35,570 nucleotides of DNA from Rhodospirillaceae bacterium (GTDB lineage Bacteria; Pseudomonadota; Alphaproteobacteria; Rhodospirillales; Casp-alpha2), in assembly GCA_002686255.1 (NCBI GenBank), contig NZAZ01000079.1:1-35570 (forward strand). The letters run 5' to 3'. Below, piece by piece: positions 25,731 to 34,448 of the stretch (positions are counted from its first letter, which is position 1; every line of letters begins with the position of its first letter). The notes beneath the pieces were generated by a model, which was not told where the DNA came from, did not search any database, and saw only the letters and a list, made by a program, of their open reading frames with translations. The position numbers and the translations under genes were made by a program.

Positions 25731-26618
25731 ATGCCCGAATTTTCGTTCATCGACCGATTCCGCGAACCCCGGCCGGTCGTCGGCGTGCTCCGTTTCGACG
25801 GCGTCATCGGCCGCCTGGGTCCCCTGCGCCGCGGCCTGACGCTTGCCGGCACCGTGGACGCCATCGAACGCGCCTTCAAACTCAGACGTTTGAAGGCGGT
25901 GGCCCTGGCCGTCAATTCGCCGGGCGGCTCTCCGGTGCAGTCGGCATTGATGGCCAAGCGTATCCGTGATCTGGCGGAGGAAAAAGACGTGCCCGTCTAT
26001 GCCTTCGCCGAGGACGTGGCGGCGTCGGGGGGGTATTGGCTGGCGCTGGCGTCGGACGAGATTTACGCCGCCGAAAGTTCGATCATCGGTTCCATCGGCG
26101 TCGTCTCGGGCGGTTTCGGGTTCACCGGGTTGATCAAGCGCTTAGGGGTAGAGCGCAGGTTGCATACGTCCGGTGAAAAGAAGGCGATGCTGGACCCTTT
26201 CCAGCCGCAAAAGCCGTCGGATATCAAGCATCTTAAAGGCCTTCAAAAGGACATCCACGAAAGCTTCGGGGCCATGGTCCGCGAACGCCGGGGCAAGCGG
26301 CTCAAGGGCAAGCAGAAGGAGCTTTTCTCGGGCACCTTCTGGACCGGGACGCGGGCCCTGGAAATGGGCCTCATAGACGGCATCGGCGATTTGAGCGCCG
26401 TCATGCGCGACAAGTTCGGCGACAAGGTGAAGCTCAAACGCGTTGACGGCAAAACGCCTTTCTGGCGCCGCCGGTTCGGTTTTTCCGCGGCCTTCGGCGG
26501 TTCGCCGGGGATCGCGCCGGGGATCGCGCCAGGGATCGCGGCGGCGCCCGAGGATTGGGCCGCTTCCGCCATCGCCGCCATCGAGGAACGCCTGATCTGG
26601 AACCGCTTCGGGCTTTAG
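25731..26618 (+). CDS. sppA: S49-family peptidase (SppA-like)
   Basis: A 295-residue serine peptidase of the signal-peptide-peptidase A group, which uses a Ser/Lys dyad to clear cleaved signal peptides or other membrane debris. The probable nucleophile is S99 in EDVAASGGYWLALASDEIY and the general base K151 in HTSGEKKAMLDPF. NSPGGSPVQSALMAKRI precedes. It lacks an N-terminal membrane anchor and is half the length of E. coli SppA, as in many alphaproteobacterial forms. The C-terminus has a GIAPGIAPGIAAAP stretch encoded by three 12-base repeats. The ATG at 25731 is preferred; an adjacent GTG at 25728 is possible. Confidence 0.9.
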   Translation: MPEFSFIDRFREPRPVVGVLRFDGVIGRLGPLRRGLTLAGTVDAIERAFKLRRLKAVALAVNSPGGSPVQSALMAKRIRDLAEEKDVPVYAFAEDVAASGGYWLALASDEIYAAESSIIGSIGVVSGGFGFTGLIKRLGVERRLHTSGEKKAMLDPFQPQKPSDIKHLKGLQKDIHESFGAMVRERRGKRLKGKQKELFSGTFWTGTRALEMGLIDGIGDLSAVMRDKFGDKVKLKRVDGKTPFWRRRFGFSAAFGGSPGIAPGIAPGIAAAPEDWAASAIAAIEERLIWNRFGL

Positions 26619-26699
26619 CCGGAAACCGCTCCGCCGCCGCCGGTTGCGCCGCCGAATGGCGCCTTGACCCCTCAACCGCCGGGCCCTAGAAAGGCGGCC

Positions 26700-26969
26700 A
26701 TGTTTGGTTTCAGCATTCAGAAACTCCTGTTCACCGTCGCCGCCATCTTCGCCGTCTGGTACGGCTTCAAGTGGGTCGGCCGGATGAAGGAAGTCCGCGA
26801 CCGCGAAGCCAGGGACAGGCTCCGCCGCCAGGCCGGGAACGCCGGTTCAAGTGGTGGCGGCGTTTCCGGCGCCGCCGAGGAGATGGTGGAATGCCCTGCT
26901 TGCGGCGCCTTCGTCGCCGCCACGGGGGCAAAGTCGTGCGGCAAGGCGGAGTGCCCCTATCCGGGCTGA
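26700..26969 (+). CDS. Small membrane protein with C-terminal zinc ribbon (PP0621-like)
   Basis: An 89-residue protein. A helix at about 6-24 (IQKLLFTVAAIFAVWYGFKW) is followed by a charged helical segment (RMKEVRDREARDRLRRQ), a Gly/Ser linker, and a four-cysteine site C65-C68 and C80-C85 (CPACGAFV ... CGKAECPYP) suited to zinc. The layout resembles PP0621-family proteins of unknown role. Start ATG 26700 lacks a strong ribosome binding site. The gene stands alone between the peptidase and the glyQ promoter. Confidence 0.75.
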   Translation: MFGFSIQKLLFTVAAIFAVWYGFKWVGRMKEVRDREARDRLRRQAGNAGSSGGGVSGAAEEMVECPACGAFVAATGAKSCGKAECPYPG

Positions 26970-27001
26970 GTTCGGCCTTGAATTTCCCCTGGGGACTCCA
27001 C

Positions 27002-27030
27002 TTGACCCTCCCCCGGGCGCTCGGTAATTT
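27002..27030 (+). promoter_or_regulatory. Sigma-70-type promoter of the glyQ-glyS-ppdK operon
   Basis: TTGACC (27002-27007) and TAATTT (27025-27030) are separated by 17 bases. The -10 ends about 38 bases before the glyQ ATG. Confidence 0.65.
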
Positions 27031-27068
27031 TGCTACCGCACAATAATTCCAAAAAAGGCCCCGGCACG

Positions 27069-28010
27069 ATGGCCGCTGCCACCGATAACCCGCCCAGTTT
27101 TCAAGAACTGATTTTCAGCCTTCAGACCTTTTGGGCCGGGCAGGGCTGTATCGTCCTGCAGCCCTACGACATGGAAGTCGGCGCCGGCACCTTCCATCCG
27201 GCGACGGCGTTGCGCTGCTTGGGCCCGGAACCCTGGAACGCCGCCTATGTGCAGCCGTCGCGCCGGCCCACCGACGGCCGTTACGGCGACAACCCCAACC
27301 GGCTGCAGCACTATTACCAGTTCCAGGTGATCCTCAAACCGTCACCCGACGACGTGCAGGCGGTTTACCTGGACAGCCTGACCGCGCTCGGCATCATTGC
27401 CGACCTTCATGACATCCGTTTCGCCGAGGACGACTGGGAAAGCCCGACCCTGGGCGCCTCGGGCCTCGGCTGGGAAGTCTGGTGCGACGGCATGGAAATC
27501 ACCCAGTTCACTTATTTCCAGCAGGTCGGCGGCATCGAATGCGATCCCGTTTCCGTCGAGTTGACCTACGGGCTGGAACGCCTCGCCATGTACATCCAGG
27601 GGGTCGACAACGTCTATGACTTGGACTGGGACGGGGTGGCGAAGAAGAAGAAAAAGGGCGGCAAGACCTACGGCGACGTTTTCCTGCAGGCGGAGAAGGA
27701 ACATTCAAAATACAACTTCGAGGTCGCCGACACCGAGATGCTGAAACGCCACTTCGCCGACGCCGAGGCCGAATGCGGCCGGGCGCTGGAGGCCGGCCTG
27801 GCGTTGCCGGCCTATGACCAATGCCTGAAGGCCAGCCATTTGTTCAATCTGATCGACGCCCGGGGCGCCATATCGGCGACCGAGCGCGCCGCCTATATCG
27901 CCCGCGTCCGCGCCCTAGCCAAGGGTTCGTGCGAGGCGTGGCTAAAATCCCAGGGGGGCCAAGAGGCGGGGACGGGCGGTAGCCCGGACAGGGGAAAAGA
28001 GGACTCCTAG
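27069..28010 (+). CDS. glyQ: Glycine-tRNA ligase alpha subunit
   Basis: A 313-residue catalytic subunit of the bacterial alpha2beta2 glycyl-tRNA synthetase. The family block [20 protein letters not shown] opens the protein, then [20 protein letters not shown] and [20 protein letters not shown] form the aminoacyl-adenylate site. [18 protein letters not shown] is a further class II motif. The C-terminal ~20 residues ([16 protein letters not shown]) are a low-complexity tail. The start ATG 27069 is preferred to an upstream frame at 27030. glyS begins three bases after its stop. Confidence 0.97.
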   Translation: MAAATDNPPSFQELIFSLQTFWAGQGCIVLQPYDMEVGAGTFHPATALRCLGPEPWNAAYVQPSRRPTDGRYGDNPNRLQHYYQFQVILKPSPDDVQAVYLDSLTALGIIADLHDIRFAEDDWESPTLGASGLGWEVWCDGMEITQFTYFQQVGGIECDPVSVELTYGLERLAMYIQGVDNVYDLDWDGVAKKKKKGGKTYGDVFLQAEKEHSKYNFEVADTEMLKRHFADAEAECGRALEAGLALPAYDQCLKASHLFNLIDARGAISATERAAYIARVRALAKGSCEAWLKSQGGQEAGTGGSPDRGKEDS

Positions 28011-28013
28011 GCC

Positions 28014-30203
28014 ATGGCCGAGCTTCTACTGGAGTTGCTGAGCGAGGAAATTCCGGCCCGCATGCAGGCCAAGGCGGCGGACGATTTGAAGCGGCTCGTC
28101 TGTGAAGGGCTGAAAAAGGCCGGGCTTGAGTTCGAGAGCGCCGAGGCCTTTGTCACGCCGCGCCGCCTGGCGCTGGTGGTTGACGGGTTGCCGGAAAAGC
28201 TGGCGGCAAAGTCCGATGAAAAACGCGGCCCCCGCATCGACGCGCCGAAAAAAGCCGTCGCGGGCTTCAAGGGCTCGCTGCCGAAGGGCGCCAAGGTCGA
28301 AAAGCGCGAGACGGAGAAGGGGGAGTTCTTCTTCGCTGTGGTCAAGCAGAAGGGCGTTAAGACAGCTAGCATTATTATCGAAATTCTTCATGAAACTTTG
28401 GCGGACTTCCATTGGCCAAAATCAATGCGATGGGCTTCTGGGCTTTTGCCCTGGGTCAGACCGTTGCGCAGCATTCTCGTAATCTTTGATGGAAAGCCGG
28501 TTGATTTCGTTTGGGGAGAGTTTGTCAAAAAAGAGAACCCAAGGGTTGGGCCATTGCATGCAGACAACACCACCCAGGGCCACCCGTTCATGGCGCCGAA
28601 GCCGTTCAAGGTCCGCAGCTTCAAGGACTACAAGGCCAAGCTTCTGAAAAACCACGTCGTGCTGGATGCGGCCGAGCGTGCCGCCATCATCGAAAAAGAA
28701 GCCCAAAAGCTGGCCAAGAAGGCGAAGCTGAAGCTCAAGGACGATCCCGGCCTGCTGGCCGAGGTGGCGGGGCTGGTCGAATGGCCGGTGGTGAAAATGG
28801 GGTCCATCGACAAGGCGTTCATGGACCTGCCGCCGGAAGTCCTGACCACGGTCATGCGCCACCATCAGAAATATTTCACCCTCCTCAAAAGAAAAGGAAA
28901 GCTGGCGCCCAAATTCATCGTCGTCGCCAACACCGAAACCAAAGACCGCGGCAAGGCGGTGGTCACCGGCAACGAGCGCGTGCTCAAGGCGCGCCTGGCC
29001 GACGCCAAGTTCTTCTGGGACCAGGACCGGAAGGAGACGTTGGACTCGCGGGCCGGCGCGCTCAAGGGCCGGGTGTTCCATGCCAAGCTGGGCTCCGTCC
29101 ACGACAAGGTCCGGCGCATGAAACAACTGGCCGGCACGGTGGCCGAATATTGCGGCGCCGATGCCGCCGTCGCCAGGCGGGCGGCGCGGTTGGCCAAGGC
29201 CGACCTGTCCACCGGCATGGTGGCCGAGTTTCCGGAACTGCAAGGCGTCATGGGCCGCTACTACGCCCTCAATGACGGCGAAAAGCCCGAAGTCGCTGCC
29301 GCCATCGCCGAGCATTATTCGCCCCGGGGGCCCAATGACGAATGTCCCTCCAATCCTACAAATGTTGCCGTCGCCCTGGCCGACAAGATCGATTCCCTTG
29401 TCGTCTTCTTCGCCATCGGCGAGAAACCGACCGGCTCGAAAGACCCATTCGCCCTTCGCCGCGCCGCCTTGGGCGTCATAAGGTTGATTGTGGAGAATGG
29501 ATTACGAATGGGGCTGAAAAATGTGATCAACAAGACTCATGCTTTATTAGAAGACCCCGTTGAAAAAGGTATAGTGCGTGTTCCAATAGGCCCAAAAACG
29601 GTTACCAAAAATGGGTTTAGTTTTCAGGTGAAACAAGTACACAAAATTAGTTCTGCGGATGTTCTTGCGGATAACCTGCTCGCCTTCTTCGCCGACCGGC
29701 TGAAGGTGCATCTGCGCGAAAAAGGCGTCCGCCACGATCATGTCGACGCGGTTTTCTCACAGGGCGGCGAGGACGACCTGGTGCGGCTGCTGGCGCGGGT
29801 GGATGGGTTGGCCGAATTTTTAAACACTGAAGACGGAGGCCATTTGCTGACGGCCTACAAACGCGCCGCCAACATCGTCCGCATCGAGGAGACGAATGAC
29901 GGTAAGCGCTACGACAGTGAAGTGGACGAGAAGCTCCTGGAATTGAAGGAAGAAAAGAGTTTACACAAGAAACTGAAAAGCACCGCCCCCAATATCGCCG
30001 AAGCCCTAAAAAACGAAAATTTCCTCGCTGCTATGGGTCTGCTTGCCGGGTTAAGGAAACCGGTTGATGATTTTTTCGACCACGTAACGGTCAACTGCGG
30101 GGATGAGGCATTGAGAGAAAACAGGCTCCGGCTTTTATATGAAATCAGTTCTTCGCTGGATGCCGTCGCCGATTTCTCGAAAATCGAAGGCGGCGAGCGA
30201 TGA
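28014..30203 (+). CDS. glyS: Glycine-tRNA ligase beta subunit
   Basis: A 729-residue subunit that binds tRNA-Gly and joins the alpha subunit in the tetramer. It opens with LLLELLSEEIPARMQAKAAD, and shows the family segment EVLTTVMRHHQKYFTLLKRK and the HD-type region around ELQGVMGRYYALNDGE. The C-terminal anticodon-binding part ends in DFSKIEGGER. Length is near that of E. coli (689) plus lysine-rich insertions. Three stretches (about 28366-28570, 29470-29675, 29815-30180) are lower in GC than the rest, suggesting mosaic origin. The stop overlaps ppdK by ATGA. Confidence 0.96.
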   Translation: MAELLLELLSEEIPARMQAKAADDLKRLVCEGLKKAGLEFESAEAFVTPRRLALVVDGLPEKLAAKSDEKRGPRIDAPKKAVAGFKGSLPKGAKVEKRETEKGEFFFAVVKQKGVKTASIIIEILHETLADFHWPKSMRWASGLLPWVRPLRSILVIFDGKPVDFVWGEFVKKENPRVGPLHADNTTQGHPFMAPKPFKVRSFKDYKAKLLKNHVVLDAAERAAIIEKEAQKLAKKAKLKLKDDPGLLAEVAGLVEWPVVKMGSIDKAFMDLPPEVLTTVMRHHQKYFTLLKRKGKLAPKFIVVANTETKDRGKAVVTGNERVLKARLADAKFFWDQDRKETLDSRAGALKGRVFHAKLGSVHDKVRRMKQLAGTVAEYCGADAAVARRAARLAKADLSTGMVAEFPELQGVMGRYYALNDGEKPEVAAAIAEHYSPRGPNDECPSNPTNVAVALADKIDSLVVFFAIGEKPTGSKDPFALRRAALGVIRLIVENGLRMGLKNVINKTHALLEDPVEKGIVRVPIGPKTVTKNGFSFQVKQVHKISSADVLADNLLAFFADRLKVHLREKGVRHDHVDAVFSQGGEDDLVRLLARVDGLAEFLNTEDGGHLLTAYKRAANIVRIEETNDGKRYDSEVDEKLLELKEEKSLHKKLKSTAPNIAEALKNENFLAAMGLLAGLRKPVDDFFDHVTVNCGDEALRENRLRLLYEISSSLDAVADFSKIEGGER

Positions 30204-32887
30204 GCAAGTGGATTTACGAATTCGGCGCCGGCGCGGCGGAAGGCGCCGCCGACATGCGTGAGCTTTTGGGCGGCAAGGGGGCGAATCTGGCGGAAATGAG
30301 CCGTTTGGGCCTGCCGGTGCCGCCCGGTTTTACCATCACTACCGAGGTCTGCGCCTATTACACCGAAAACGCCAATTGCACCGAAAACGCCAACGCCTAT
30401 CCCAAGGGGCTGGAGAAGGACGTCGAAGGGGCGTTGAAGAAGATCGAAACGGCGCTCGGGCGCCAGTTAGGCAGCGCCGAAAAACCGTTATTGGTTTCCG
30501 TGCGCTCCGGCTCGCGGGCCTCGATGCCGGGGATGATGGATACCGTCCTCAACCTCGGCCTCAATGACGATAGCGTCGAAGGACTGTCCAGGGACAGCGG
30601 CGACGAACGGTTCGCCTATGACAGCTACCGCCGTTTCATCCAGATGTACGGCAACGTGGTGATGGGCGTTGATCACCACCACTTCGAGGATCTGCTGGAA
30701 GACCGGAAGGCCGACCGCGGGGCCGACCTGGACACCGATCTCGGGGCCAGTGACCTCAAGGCCCTGGTCGAGGACTACCTGGCCAAGGCCGAGGACGTGG
30801 CCGGCAAGCCCTTCCCCCAGGACCCCGCGGATCAGCTTTGGGGGGCCGTCGGCGCCGTTTTCGGCTCGTGGATGAACAAACGCGCCGTCACCTACAGGCG
30901 CTTGCACGGCATTTCGTCGGATTGGGGCACGGCGGTCAACGTTCAGGCCATGGTCTTCGGCAACATGGGGGACGACTGCGCCACCGGCGTCTGCTTCACC
31001 CGCAACCCTTCCAACGGCGACAACAGCTTCTATGGGGAATTCCTGCTCAACGCCCAAGGGGAAGACGTGGTTGCCGGAATCCGCACCCCGCAGCCGCTGA
31101 CCGAGGCGGAAAAATCGGCCACCGGATCGAACCTTCCTTCCATGGAAAGCGCGCTGCCGGATATCTACGCCGACTTGGTAGAGGTGCGCGGCCGGCTTGA
31201 GCGGCATTACACCGACATGCAGGACATGGAGTTCACCGTCGAGCGCGGCAAGCTGTGGATGCTGCAGACGCGGGCCGGCAAGAGAACCACCAAGGCGGCG
31301 TTGAAGATCGCCGTCGACATGGTTGCCGAGGACTTGATCGACAGGAAACAGGCCATGGAACGCATCGACCCGGCGCAGTTGGACCAGCTTCTGCATCCGA
31401 CCCTTGACCCCAAGGCCGAGCGCGATCTGCTGGGCCGGGGCCTTCCCGCCAGCCCCGGCGCGGCGACCGGCGCCATGGTTTTCTCCGCCGCCGACGCCGA
31501 GGCCTGGGCCAGGCGCGGCGAAAAGGTGATTCTGGTGAGAATGGAAACGTCGCCGGAGGACATCGGCGGCATGCACGTCAGCGAGGGAATTTTGACCACC
31601 CGTGGCGGCATGACGTCGCACGCCGCCGTCGTCGCCCGCGGCATGGGGATTCCCTGCGTTTCCGGCGCCGGCGATCTACGCGTCGATAGACAGGCCAAGA
31701 AGCTGATCGCGCTCGACGTCGAACTTTCGGAAGGCAATGTCATCACCGTCGACGGCTCCACCGGAGAGGTCATGAAGGGCGCGGTGGCGATGATCCAGCC
31801 GGAGCTGACCGGCGATTTCGGAACCCTGATGGAATGGGCCGACGAGGTGCGCGCCATGGCCGTTCGCGCCAACGCCGAAACCCCCACCGCCGCGGAAACG
31901 GCGCTCAAGTTCGGGGCCGAGGGGATCGGGCTGAGCCGCACCGAACACATGTTTTTCGAGCCCAGGCGTATCGTGCACATGCGCGAGATGATCCTGGCCA
32001 AAGAGGAAGACCACCGCCGCCGCGCCCTCGAGCGCCTGTTGCCCTATCAGCGCCAGGACTTCGTCGAACTGTTCCACATCATGAATGGGCTGCCGATCAC
32101 CATCCGGCTGCTCGATCCGCCCTTGAACGAGTTCCTGCCCCATACGGTGGAAGACATGACCGAGGTCGCCGAAGCCGCCGGCATGACCAGGGAGGAAGTC
32201 AGGATCCGCAAGGTCGAACTGGACGAATCCAACCCCATGCTCGGGCACCGGGGATGCCGGTTGGGGATCACCTACCCCGAAATCTATGAAATGCAGGCGC
32301 GCGCCATTTTCGAGGCCGCCGCCGAAGTCACCAAGGCCGGCGTCCCGGTGGCGCCTGAAATCATGATCCCCCTGGTTTCGGTGCGTGCCGAGTTCGACAT
32401 CCTGAAGGAACTGATCGACCGGGTTGCCGGGGAAGTCATGGAAGCCACCGGCCAGGAACTGTCCTACATGACCGGCACCATGATCGAACTGCCGCGTGCG
32501 GCCCTGCTGGCCGGCGAGATCGCCGAGGCGGCCGAATTCTTCAGTTTCGGCACCAACGATTTGACCCAGATGACCTATGGGTTTTCGCGCGACGACGCCG
32601 GTACCTTCCTGGAGCCCTACCACAAGATCGGAATCTTGCCCGAAGACCCGTTCACCACCATCGACCAGCAAGGGGTGGGTGAATTGGTGCGGATCGGGGC
32701 CGAGCGCGGCCGGGCCGCGCGCCCGGACCTGAAGATGGGCATCTGCGGCGAACACGGCGGTGATCCGGCGTCGGTCTTGTTCTTTCAGGAACTGGGGCTG
32801 GATTATGTGTCGTGCTCGCCCTACCGGGTGCCGGTCGCCCGGCTGGCGGCGGCGCAGGCGGCGCTCCGCAAAGAGGAGGGGTCATAG
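30200..32887 (+). CDS. ppdK: Pyruvate, phosphate dikinase
   Basis: An 895-residue enzyme that interconverts pyruvate, ATP and Pi with PEP, AMP and PPi, feeding gluconeogenesis or PPi-linked glycolysis. The ATP-grasp domain comes first (LGGKGANLAEMSRLGLPVPP). The phosphohistidine domain carries H474 in GGMTSHAAVVARGMG. The TIM-barrel PEP/pyruvate domain carries the general acid C849 in MGICGEHGGDP. Near residue 55 a short in-frame tandem duplication encodes TENANCTENAN. It is the third gene of glyQ-glyS-ppdK; this neighbourhood is common in alphaproteobacteria and the ATGA overlap implies coupled translation. A terminator follows. Confidence 0.96.
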   Translation: MSKWIYEFGAGAAEGAADMRELLGGKGANLAEMSRLGLPVPPGFTITTEVCAYYTENANCTENANAYPKGLEKDVEGALKKIETALGRQLGSAEKPLLVSVRSGSRASMPGMMDTVLNLGLNDDSVEGLSRDSGDERFAYDSYRRFIQMYGNVVMGVDHHHFEDLLEDRKADRGADLDTDLGASDLKALVEDYLAKAEDVAGKPFPQDPADQLWGAVGAVFGSWMNKRAVTYRRLHGISSDWGTAVNVQAMVFGNMGDDCATGVCFTRNPSNGDNSFYGEFLLNAQGEDVVAGIRTPQPLTEAEKSATGSNLPSMESALPDIYADLVEVRGRLERHYTDMQDMEFTVERGKLWMLQTRAGKRTTKAALKIAVDMVAEDLIDRKQAMERIDPAQLDQLLHPTLDPKAERDLLGRGLPASPGAATGAMVFSAADAEAWARRGEKVILVRMETSPEDIGGMHVSEGILTTRGGMTSHAAVVARGMGIPCVSGAGDLRVDRQAKKLIALDVELSEGNVITVDGSTGEVMKGAVAMIQPELTGDFGTLMEWADEVRAMAVRANAETPTAAETALKFGAEGIGLSRTEHMFFEPRRIVHMREMILAKEEDHRRRALERLLPYQRQDFVELFHIMNGLPITIRLLDPPLNEFLPHTVEDMTEVAEAAGMTREEVRIRKVELDESNPMLGHRGCRLGITYPEIYEMQARAIFEAAAEVTKAGVPVAPEIMIPLVSVRAEFDILKELIDRVAGEVMEATGQELSYMTGTMIELPRAALLAGEIAEAAEFFSFGTNDLTQMTYGFSRDDAGTFLEPYHKIGILPEDPFTTIDQQGVGELVRIGAERGRAARPDLKMGICGEHGGDPASVLFFQELGLDYVSCSPYRVPVARLAAAQAALRKEEGS

Positions 32888-32921
32888 ACCCTGGCGTCAT
32901 GGAAAAGACGCGGACGTAAAA

Positions 32922-32960
32922 ACGGCGGCAGGATTGAAAAATCCGCCGCCGGTTCTTTTT
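32922..32960. terminator. Bidirectional Rho-independent terminator between ppdK and the microprotein gene
   Basis: Stem CGGCGGC-A-GGATT (32923-32935) pairs with AATCC-GCCGCCG (32940-32951), with loop GAAA and one bulged base, then TTCTTTTT on plus. On minus the far side reads GTTTTT, so it can also end the convergent microprotein transcript. Confidence 0.85.
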
Positions 32961-32977
32961 GATTAAGGCTTTGGCCG

Positions 32978-33085
32978 TTAGCTCGTCGCAATCCCGACAG
33001 CGATCAGGATGGCGAAGGCGCCGACCAACAACACCCAGACCGGAATCTTGAAGCCTTTGCTTTGTTCGCTCGTTTGCTCGGTCAT
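32978..33085 (-). CDS. 35-residue membrane microprotein
   Basis: A 35-residue ORF (MTEQTSEQSKGFKIPVWVLL, then VGAFAILIAVGIATS). A short polar N-terminus is followed by one helix (about 15-33) to the end. GGAG stands 11 bases ahead of the ATG on minus. It sits in an otherwise empty 410-base gap and is followed on its own strand by the bidirectional terminator, as expected for a real small transcript. No family was recognised; it resembles the many one-helix proteins that attach to larger membrane complexes. It would be missed by standard length cut-offs. Confidence 0.6.
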   Translation of the reverse strand: MTEQTSEQSKGFKIPVWVLLVGAFAILIAVGIATS

Positions 33086-33298
33086 TTTTTTGTACTCCGG
33101 CTCTCATTAATTAGGCCGGCGGAACCATCGTTGGCAGCCCCTGCCAGCCAAAAGGATTTCAAAAGGTCGGCCAACAAACCCGATTGGAAGACATATGTCA
33201 ATCGTTGAATGTTTGATTGCAATGGGTTGCCGGGCGGTCCCCTTGACAGGGTTCGGGCCACGGGTCAGCTTGGCTGGGCTTTAAAGGAGGCGCCGGTC

Positions 33299-33733
33299 AT
33301 GGCCGACGAGGCACACCTGGACGAAGACTGCATTTTCTGCAAGATCTTTCGCGGCGAGATTCCCTGTTTCAAGGTCTTCGAAGACGATGACATCCTGGCT
33401 TTCATGGACGTCAACCCGATTGCCGAAGGCCACGCCCTGGTGATTCCGAAGCACCACTCCAAGAACATTCTCGAAACGCCTTCGGAATGGGTGGGCAAGA
33501 CATTCGCCGGCGCCAAGCGTATCGCCGAAGCGGTGCACAAGACGTTAAAGCCCGACGGCATCAACATCGTCCAGGCCAACGGCCCGGGCGCCAAACAGTC
33601 GGTGTTTCACCTGCACGTCCACGTCATCCCGCGGACCATGGACGACGGCCTGACCATGAACTGGGAACTGGTTCCCGGCGACATCGACGATATCGGCATG
33701 TTGGCGGAAAAAATCGCCGCCAACGTCGCCTAA
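33299..33733 (+). CDS. HIT-family nucleotide hydrolase/transferase
   Basis: A 144-residue histidine-triad protein. The triad HLHVHVI has H104, H106 and H108; H106 is the probable nucleophile for AMP-lysine or dinucleotide hydrolysis. CIFCKIFRGEIP (11-22) opens the fold with a CxxC pair that may bind zinc, and FMDVNPIAEGHALVIPKHH is the usual second block. AAAGGAGG at 33283-33290 marks the start at ATG 33299. A TTGACA at 33243 could be a -35 box, but no good -10 is seen. Its TAA stop overlaps the stop of the convergent methyltransferase. Confidence 0.93.
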   Translation: MADEAHLDEDCIFCKIFRGEIPCFKVFEDDDILAFMDVNPIAEGHALVIPKHHSKNILETPSEWVGKTFAGAKRIAEAVHKTLKPDGINIVQANGPGAKQSVFHLHVHVIPRTMDDGLTMNWELVPGDIDDIGMLAEKIAANVA

Positions 33734-34419
33734 CGGCGCACGAAAATGGTCCAGTCGGGCAACGGCCGATCGTCGGTGAAGGCGACGTCGGGGCTTAAGG
33801 TTCGCTTGCAGAATTCCAGAAATTCCCGGCCGTCGGCGTAAAAAAACCCGGGGTATTTCTCGGGCGTGTCCGAACGCAGCATATTGAACCCCAGCGCCTT
33901 CCTGGTTTTGCTCCATAGCTGGGACAGGCTGGCTTTGACGTAGGCCGCCCATTCGTCCCTGTCGGCGCCCAGGTTCATGTTGTAGGTGCCGCAGGCAAAG
34001 GTGTAATCGGCGTCTTCGGTGGCGATCAGGTGGCGCCGTAAGGAGACGCGCGGGTCCCGGATGCGGGCTTCGGCCTCGGCGATCATGGCCGCCGACATGT
34101 CGATGCCGATATAGCGGCTTGCGTCCATCACCGGGCGGTCTTGCAGGTAATCGAAAAAAGCCCCGTAGCCGCAGCCGTAATCGGTGATGGTGACGCCGCC
34201 TTGGCGGTCGGCGTCATCGAACAGCCGGCTCAGGATGTCATAACGCCGGGTCTGCCATTCCTTGTTTTTCCAGAACGCGCTTTTGGGGTCGGCGCCGAAC
34301 TGCCGAAGGCGTCGCTCGAAACTGGCCAGGACGGGTTCCAGCATCGCCTGGGAACGCTTGAGGGTCTCGATGGCCTGGGCTAGGTCTTGGTCGGGAACGA
34401 TAGCGGTCATGACGCCCAT
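33730..34419 (-). CDS. Class I SAM-dependent methyltransferase of unknown substrate
   Basis: A 229-residue protein (starting at MGVMTAIVPD; the in-frame ATG at 34410 is equally possible since neither has a clear ribosome binding site). The SAM motif I is ITDYGCGYGAFFDYL; motif II, YIGIDMSAAMIAEAEARI, follows. Late segments GFNMLRSDTPEKYPGFFY and CKRTLSPDVAFTDDRPLPD are conserved in a set of small uncharacterised bacterial methyltransferases. It lies 29 bases after ygfZ on the same strand and is probably co-transcribed. Its TAG overlaps the HIT stop as CTAA. Confidence 0.82.
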   Translation of the reverse strand: MGVMTAIVPDQDLAQAIETLKRSQAMLEPVLASFERRLRQFGADPKSAFWKNKEWQTRRYDILSRLFDDADRQGGVTITDYGCGYGAFFDYLQDRPVMDASRYIGIDMSAAMIAEAEARIRDPRVSLRRHLIATEDADYTFACGTYNMNLGADRDEWAAYVKASLSQLWSKTRKALGFNMLRSDTPEKYPGFFYADGREFLEFCKRTLSPDVAFTDDRPLPDWTIFVRR

Positions 34420-34448
34420 TATGGCGCAGGACGGACGCCAAGTTGCCC

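Noticed and set aside
33243..33271. TTGACA before the HIT gene as a promoter
   Set aside because: At 17-18 bases the -10 would be CAGCTT or AGCTTG, too weak to call.
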